Assembly (NCBI GenBank): GCA_963575745.1
Contig: CAUYUJ010005039.1
Coordinates: 32,501 to 52,500 of the forward strand
Reading direction: 5' to 3'
DNA length: 20,000 nt
DNA from: Prorocentrum cordatum
Lineage: Eukaryota; Sar; Dinophyceae; Prorocentrales; Prorocentraceae
Positions 18,259-20,000 of this stretch are shown here, piece by piece. Position 1 is the first letter of the stretch, and every line of letters begins with the position of its first letter. The position numbers and the translations under genes are program-made. The notes under the pieces were generated by a model. The model had not been told where the DNA came from. It saw only the letters and a program-made list of their open reading frames with translations, and searched no databases.

Positions 18259-18424
18259 TCTTATTTGATCGTACGTTTCTCTGCTCAGCGAGCGTTTTGC
18301 GCGTTGTGCGCGTTTGGCGTTTTCTCTTGGCGATTGCCGCGCTTTTGGCTCGGTGACCGCCTTGCGTCTGTTTCGCCGCATAGCCGACCATCGCTCACTT
18401 CGCACTGTGAGAGCTGAGACCGAA
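18259..18424 (+). other. 3' flank of the sulfotransferase gene
   Basis: Single-copy sequence between the stop codon and the first (TA)n tract, likely including the 3' UTR. Dinoflagellate polyadenylation signals are not well defined and I cannot place a cleavage site. GCTTTTGGCTCGG at about 18340-18352 resembles part of the spliced leader but is too short to call. Confidence 0.4.
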
Positions 18425-18472
<48 letters not shown>

Positions 18473-18491
18473 TGTATATATATATACATAT
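18425..18491. repeat. (TA)n tract next to the left inverted-repeat arm
   Basis: Nearly pure TA with one AAGTG and one ACAT interruption. On the minus strand it directly follows the GCTGCGCTATA end of the inverted-repeat module. Confidence 0.95.
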
Positions 18492-18536
18492 TATAGCGCA
18501 GCCCCCCCCCCAGCACCCACTGATTTTCATCGCGGT
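18492..18536 (-). repeat. Inverted-repeat module, left arm
   Basis: On the minus strand: ACCGCGATGAAAATCAGTGG, GTGCT, ten G, CTGCGCTATA, then (TA)n. It pairs with 19133-19176 with one mismatch and one length difference in the G run. The arms enclose about 600 bp that includes the relict leader. Confidence 0.9.
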
Positions 18537-18969
18537 CCTGAAGGCGAATCGGAACGGGTTCAACAGCGTCGTAGAATATGAAGTCGTCGGCGTCGGCATC
18601 CGAGCGCGGGGGCGTGCGACCGCGAGGAAGCCTCCTCCCGCGCTCTGGCCTTCTTCGCTCGCAGAAGGCGAATGCCAGCAGGAAGCGCGCGTGCTTGGCC
18701 CTGTTGGCCAGGGCGTTCACGAAGAGCAGGGCATCCACGAACCATGCAGCGGGCCCCCTGCGGAGCGAGAGGATGGCGTTAGCAGTGGACGCGAACTCCC
18801 GCCCCGAGAACATGACGAGGAGGAAATGCATCACGAGCTGGATGGAGACTAGCAGGCACCTCGCCGCGAGCGCAGCAGCCGCCAGCGGAGCCGCAGGGCA
18901 CGCCATGAGGGAGTCAGCATTCGCTTTGCCGCACAAATTGAATTGCGCAGCGCACTTTGGCAAGCCTGG

Positions 18970-18991
18970 CTTGAGCCAAAATGGCTACGGA
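18970..18991 (-). other. Dinoflagellate spliced-leader sequence (relict, genomic)
   Basis: The minus strand reads TCCG followed by TAGCCATTTTGGCTCAAG, a perfect match to the 22-nt dinoflagellate leader (DCCG.., with D = T). The next bases are CCAGGC, not the GT donor of a leader RNA gene, so this is not an SL RNA locus but a leader carried in with a processed mRNA. Confidence 0.95.
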
Positions 18992-19000
18992 CATATATAC

Positions 19001-19029
19001 GAGGTGAAAGAGGAGGAAGGAGATGCAGG
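19001..19029 (-). promoter_or_regulatory. Pyrimidine tract upstream of the relict leader
   Basis: The minus strand reads CCTGCATCTCCTTCCTCCTC then TTTCACCTC, ending ten bases before the relict leader. With the AG inside CCGTAG it would form a working acceptor, so a new leader could be added at CCATTTTGG. Re-splicing of this kind is known for recycled dinoflagellate retrogenes; use here is inferred. Confidence 0.45.
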
Positions 19030-19132
19030 ACCAAGTGGTTGGCTCTCCAGATGACGTTCATTATTCGATGCCGCCGTCTCAGGGCGAGAACCGAATCTGG
19101 CAGTAAAGAAAATGCGAGTGCGATTAGCGCGA

Positions 19133-19176
19133 ACCGCGATGAAAATCAGTGGGTGCTGCGGGGGGGCTGCGCTATA
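19133..19176 (+). repeat. Inverted-repeat module, right arm
   Basis: Plus-strand copy of the module at 18492-18536, again followed by a (TA)n tract. Upstream similarity may extend slightly (GATTAGC against GATTCGC). Confidence 0.9.
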
Positions 19177-19177
19177 T

Positions 19178-19179
<2 letters not shown>

Positions 19180-19236
<57 letters not shown>

Positions 19237-19311
19237 GGAGTAGGGCCCCGGGGCGGCCCGGGGCGCTGCCTGTAATCTCCATGGGGGGTGCAGGGCGCCC
19301 CCGGGAGCGTC
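19180..19311. repeat. (TA)n tract plus dispersed GC-rich module, copy 2
   Basis: A (TA)n run with one ACAT interruption (19180-19236) sits between the inverted-repeat module and a second copy of the GC-rich module (19237-19311), which repeats AGTAGGGCCC, CGCTGCCTGTAATCTCCATG and GGTGCAGGGCGCCCCCGGGA from 14819-14897. Copy 2 lacks about 5 bp of the CGGGG stretch. Confidence 0.9.
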
Positions 19312-19950
19312 CGAAGCGTCCCGGAGGGCCCCTGGGACCGCCAGGAACAGGTCGAGACCGCCCAAGACGGCCCGCGAGCGATCCAAGGCGCGCATAGATA
19401 GCCTCAGGAATGGCCAGGAAGGCCCGAAGACGTTCCAAGAGAGCTCCATGAGGCCCCGAAGGCATCCCAAGAGGCCTCCCAAGAGAGCCCCGACAAGCCA
19501 AAATCGTTGATTTTTACTGTTTTTTCTATGTTTTGGGCCTTCCCGCTTTTTCGGGGTTCCGCCGCTCTAAGACCGTCCAACAGTCTCCCAAAACCGTTCC
19601 AAGACGGCCGAAGAGGCCCCCAAGACCTCCCCAAGACGGCCCAAGAGACCCCCAAAAGCGTCCGAAGACAGGAGAGCCCCAAGATGGCCCAGGGGCCGCC
19701 CAAGACGGTTCCAGGAGAGTCCCGACAGGGCTTCAAGACTGCCTAAGCGAGCCCAGCGGGCCCCAAGAGGGCCCCGCGAGGCCCCAAGAGGCCCCAAAGA
19801 GGCCCCCAAGAGCCTCCCCGGAGGCCCCCAAGAGGCCCCCAAGATGCCCAAAAATGGCCCTGAGCGCGCCCCAAGACGCCTCCAGGAGAGCCCAACAGGC
19901 CTCCGAGAGGCCCCCAAGAGGCCCACTGGAGGCCCTCAGGAGGTCGTCCC
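19312..19950. repeat. Repeat family F, reverse orientation
   Basis: Degenerate ~12-bp units CCCCAAGAGGCC, the complement of the family at 11690-12430. A single-copy core at 19498-19565 (CCAAAATCGTTGATTTTTAC) interrupts it, as similar AT-rich cores interrupt the plus-strand blocks. Regularity rises towards 19760-19930. Confidence 0.88.
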
Positions 19951-19951
19951 C

Positions 19952-19985
19952 ATCATGTTCCCGGAAGGCGGTCCGGGAACATGAT
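19952..19985. repeat. Perfect 14-bp inverted repeat
   Basis: ATCATGTTCCCGGA and TCCGGGAACATGAT flank the 6-base loop AGGCGG. It lies where the family F array stops, near the window end, so its wider context is unseen. Confidence 0.9.
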
Positions 19986-20000
19986 TCCGCGCTTTGGAGG

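Larger units (their letters stand above)
18430..18991 (-). pseudogene. Retroposed, truncated gene with relict spliced leader
   Basis: Read on the minus strand, a full spliced leader (18991-18970) is followed by a 63-base leader and an ATG at 18906. The frame encodes a hydrophobic N terminus with about two or three likely membrane segments (residues about 8-34 including LLVSIQLVMHFLLVMF; then AAWFVDALLFVNALA; then a weaker ARFLLAFAF), and after that a basic and acidic low-complexity stretch. I do not recognise the family. At 18536 the sequence enters a 45-bp module also found inverted at 19133-19176, then the (TA)n tract, where the frame ends as Tyr-Ile repeats. The true 3' end therefore appears replaced or lost. 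A leader joined directly to non-intronic sequence is the expected sign of reverse-transcribed mature mRNA. It might still be expressed. Confidence 0.65.

Noticed and set aside
18338-18352. TTTTGGCTCGG downstream of the sulfotransferase gene as a leader fragment
   Set aside because: Nine matching bases with no CCGTAGCC; too short to support.
18578-19054. Plus-strand frame of 158 codons over the retrogene
   Set aside because: It is antisense to the leader-bearing frame and crosses the leader itself; the minus strand has the orientation evidence and the membrane-like segments.

Overview
The window is nuclear DNA from a dinoflagellate. The decisive mark is a complete 22-nt dinoflagellate spliced-leader sequence on the minus strand at 18970-18991. 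The setting agrees with this: one clear eukaryotic gene with a spliced leader acceptor and an intron, a sulfotransferase-like protein of a type common in dinoflagellates, and about 18 kb made almost wholly of unrelated tandem repeats. I cannot name the species.

Layout. 1-1965: two degenerate copies of a roughly 1.2 kb repeat, each ending in a (TTG)n run. 2078-3110: a 41-bp and then a 21-bp minisatellite. 3120-4650: CGT and TTG microsatellites and a GC-rich CGCGACCCACC minisatellite. 4651-5924: mostly single-copy, with one A/T-rich inverted repeat. 5925-11235: a nested-looking block in which a ~102-bp repeat (B) flanks a ~193-bp palindromic satellite (C), and C is split by a 73-bp repeat (D) plus a 1.85 kb GAGGCT satellite (E). 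11236-14093: (CAGT)18, a GCCTCTTGGGGG minisatellite (F), a CCG tract and sparse sequence. 14094-16310: TTAGCTT satellite, a (TA)n tract with a dispersed GC-rich module, a ~155-bp tandem repeat (G), and an ACTCAC/ACTCAG repeat. 16643-16842: a foldback of four alternating motif copies ending at a spliced-leader acceptor. 16867-18258: the only confident gene, two exons around a 246-bp intron. 18425-19311: two (TA)n tracts, a 45-bp inverted repeat, and a retroposed gene fragment carrying its spliced leader. 19312-20000: family F in reverse orientation and a perfect 14-bp hairpin.

Genes. The sulfotransferase-like gene (381 residues by my model) has both PAPS-binding motifs. Its intron is bounded by ~25-bp imperfect terminal inverted repeats, as in transposon-derived introners. 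The second locus, at 18430-18991 on the minus strand, looks like a reinserted mRNA: relict leader, short 5' UTR, then a truncated membrane-protein-like reading frame that runs into a repeat. Nothing shows that the two loci work together. The many other open frames lie in tandem repeats whose period keeps frames open, and I do not count them as genes.

All coordinates and alignments were made by eye. Repeat periods are distances between matching landmark words; identities were not computed.
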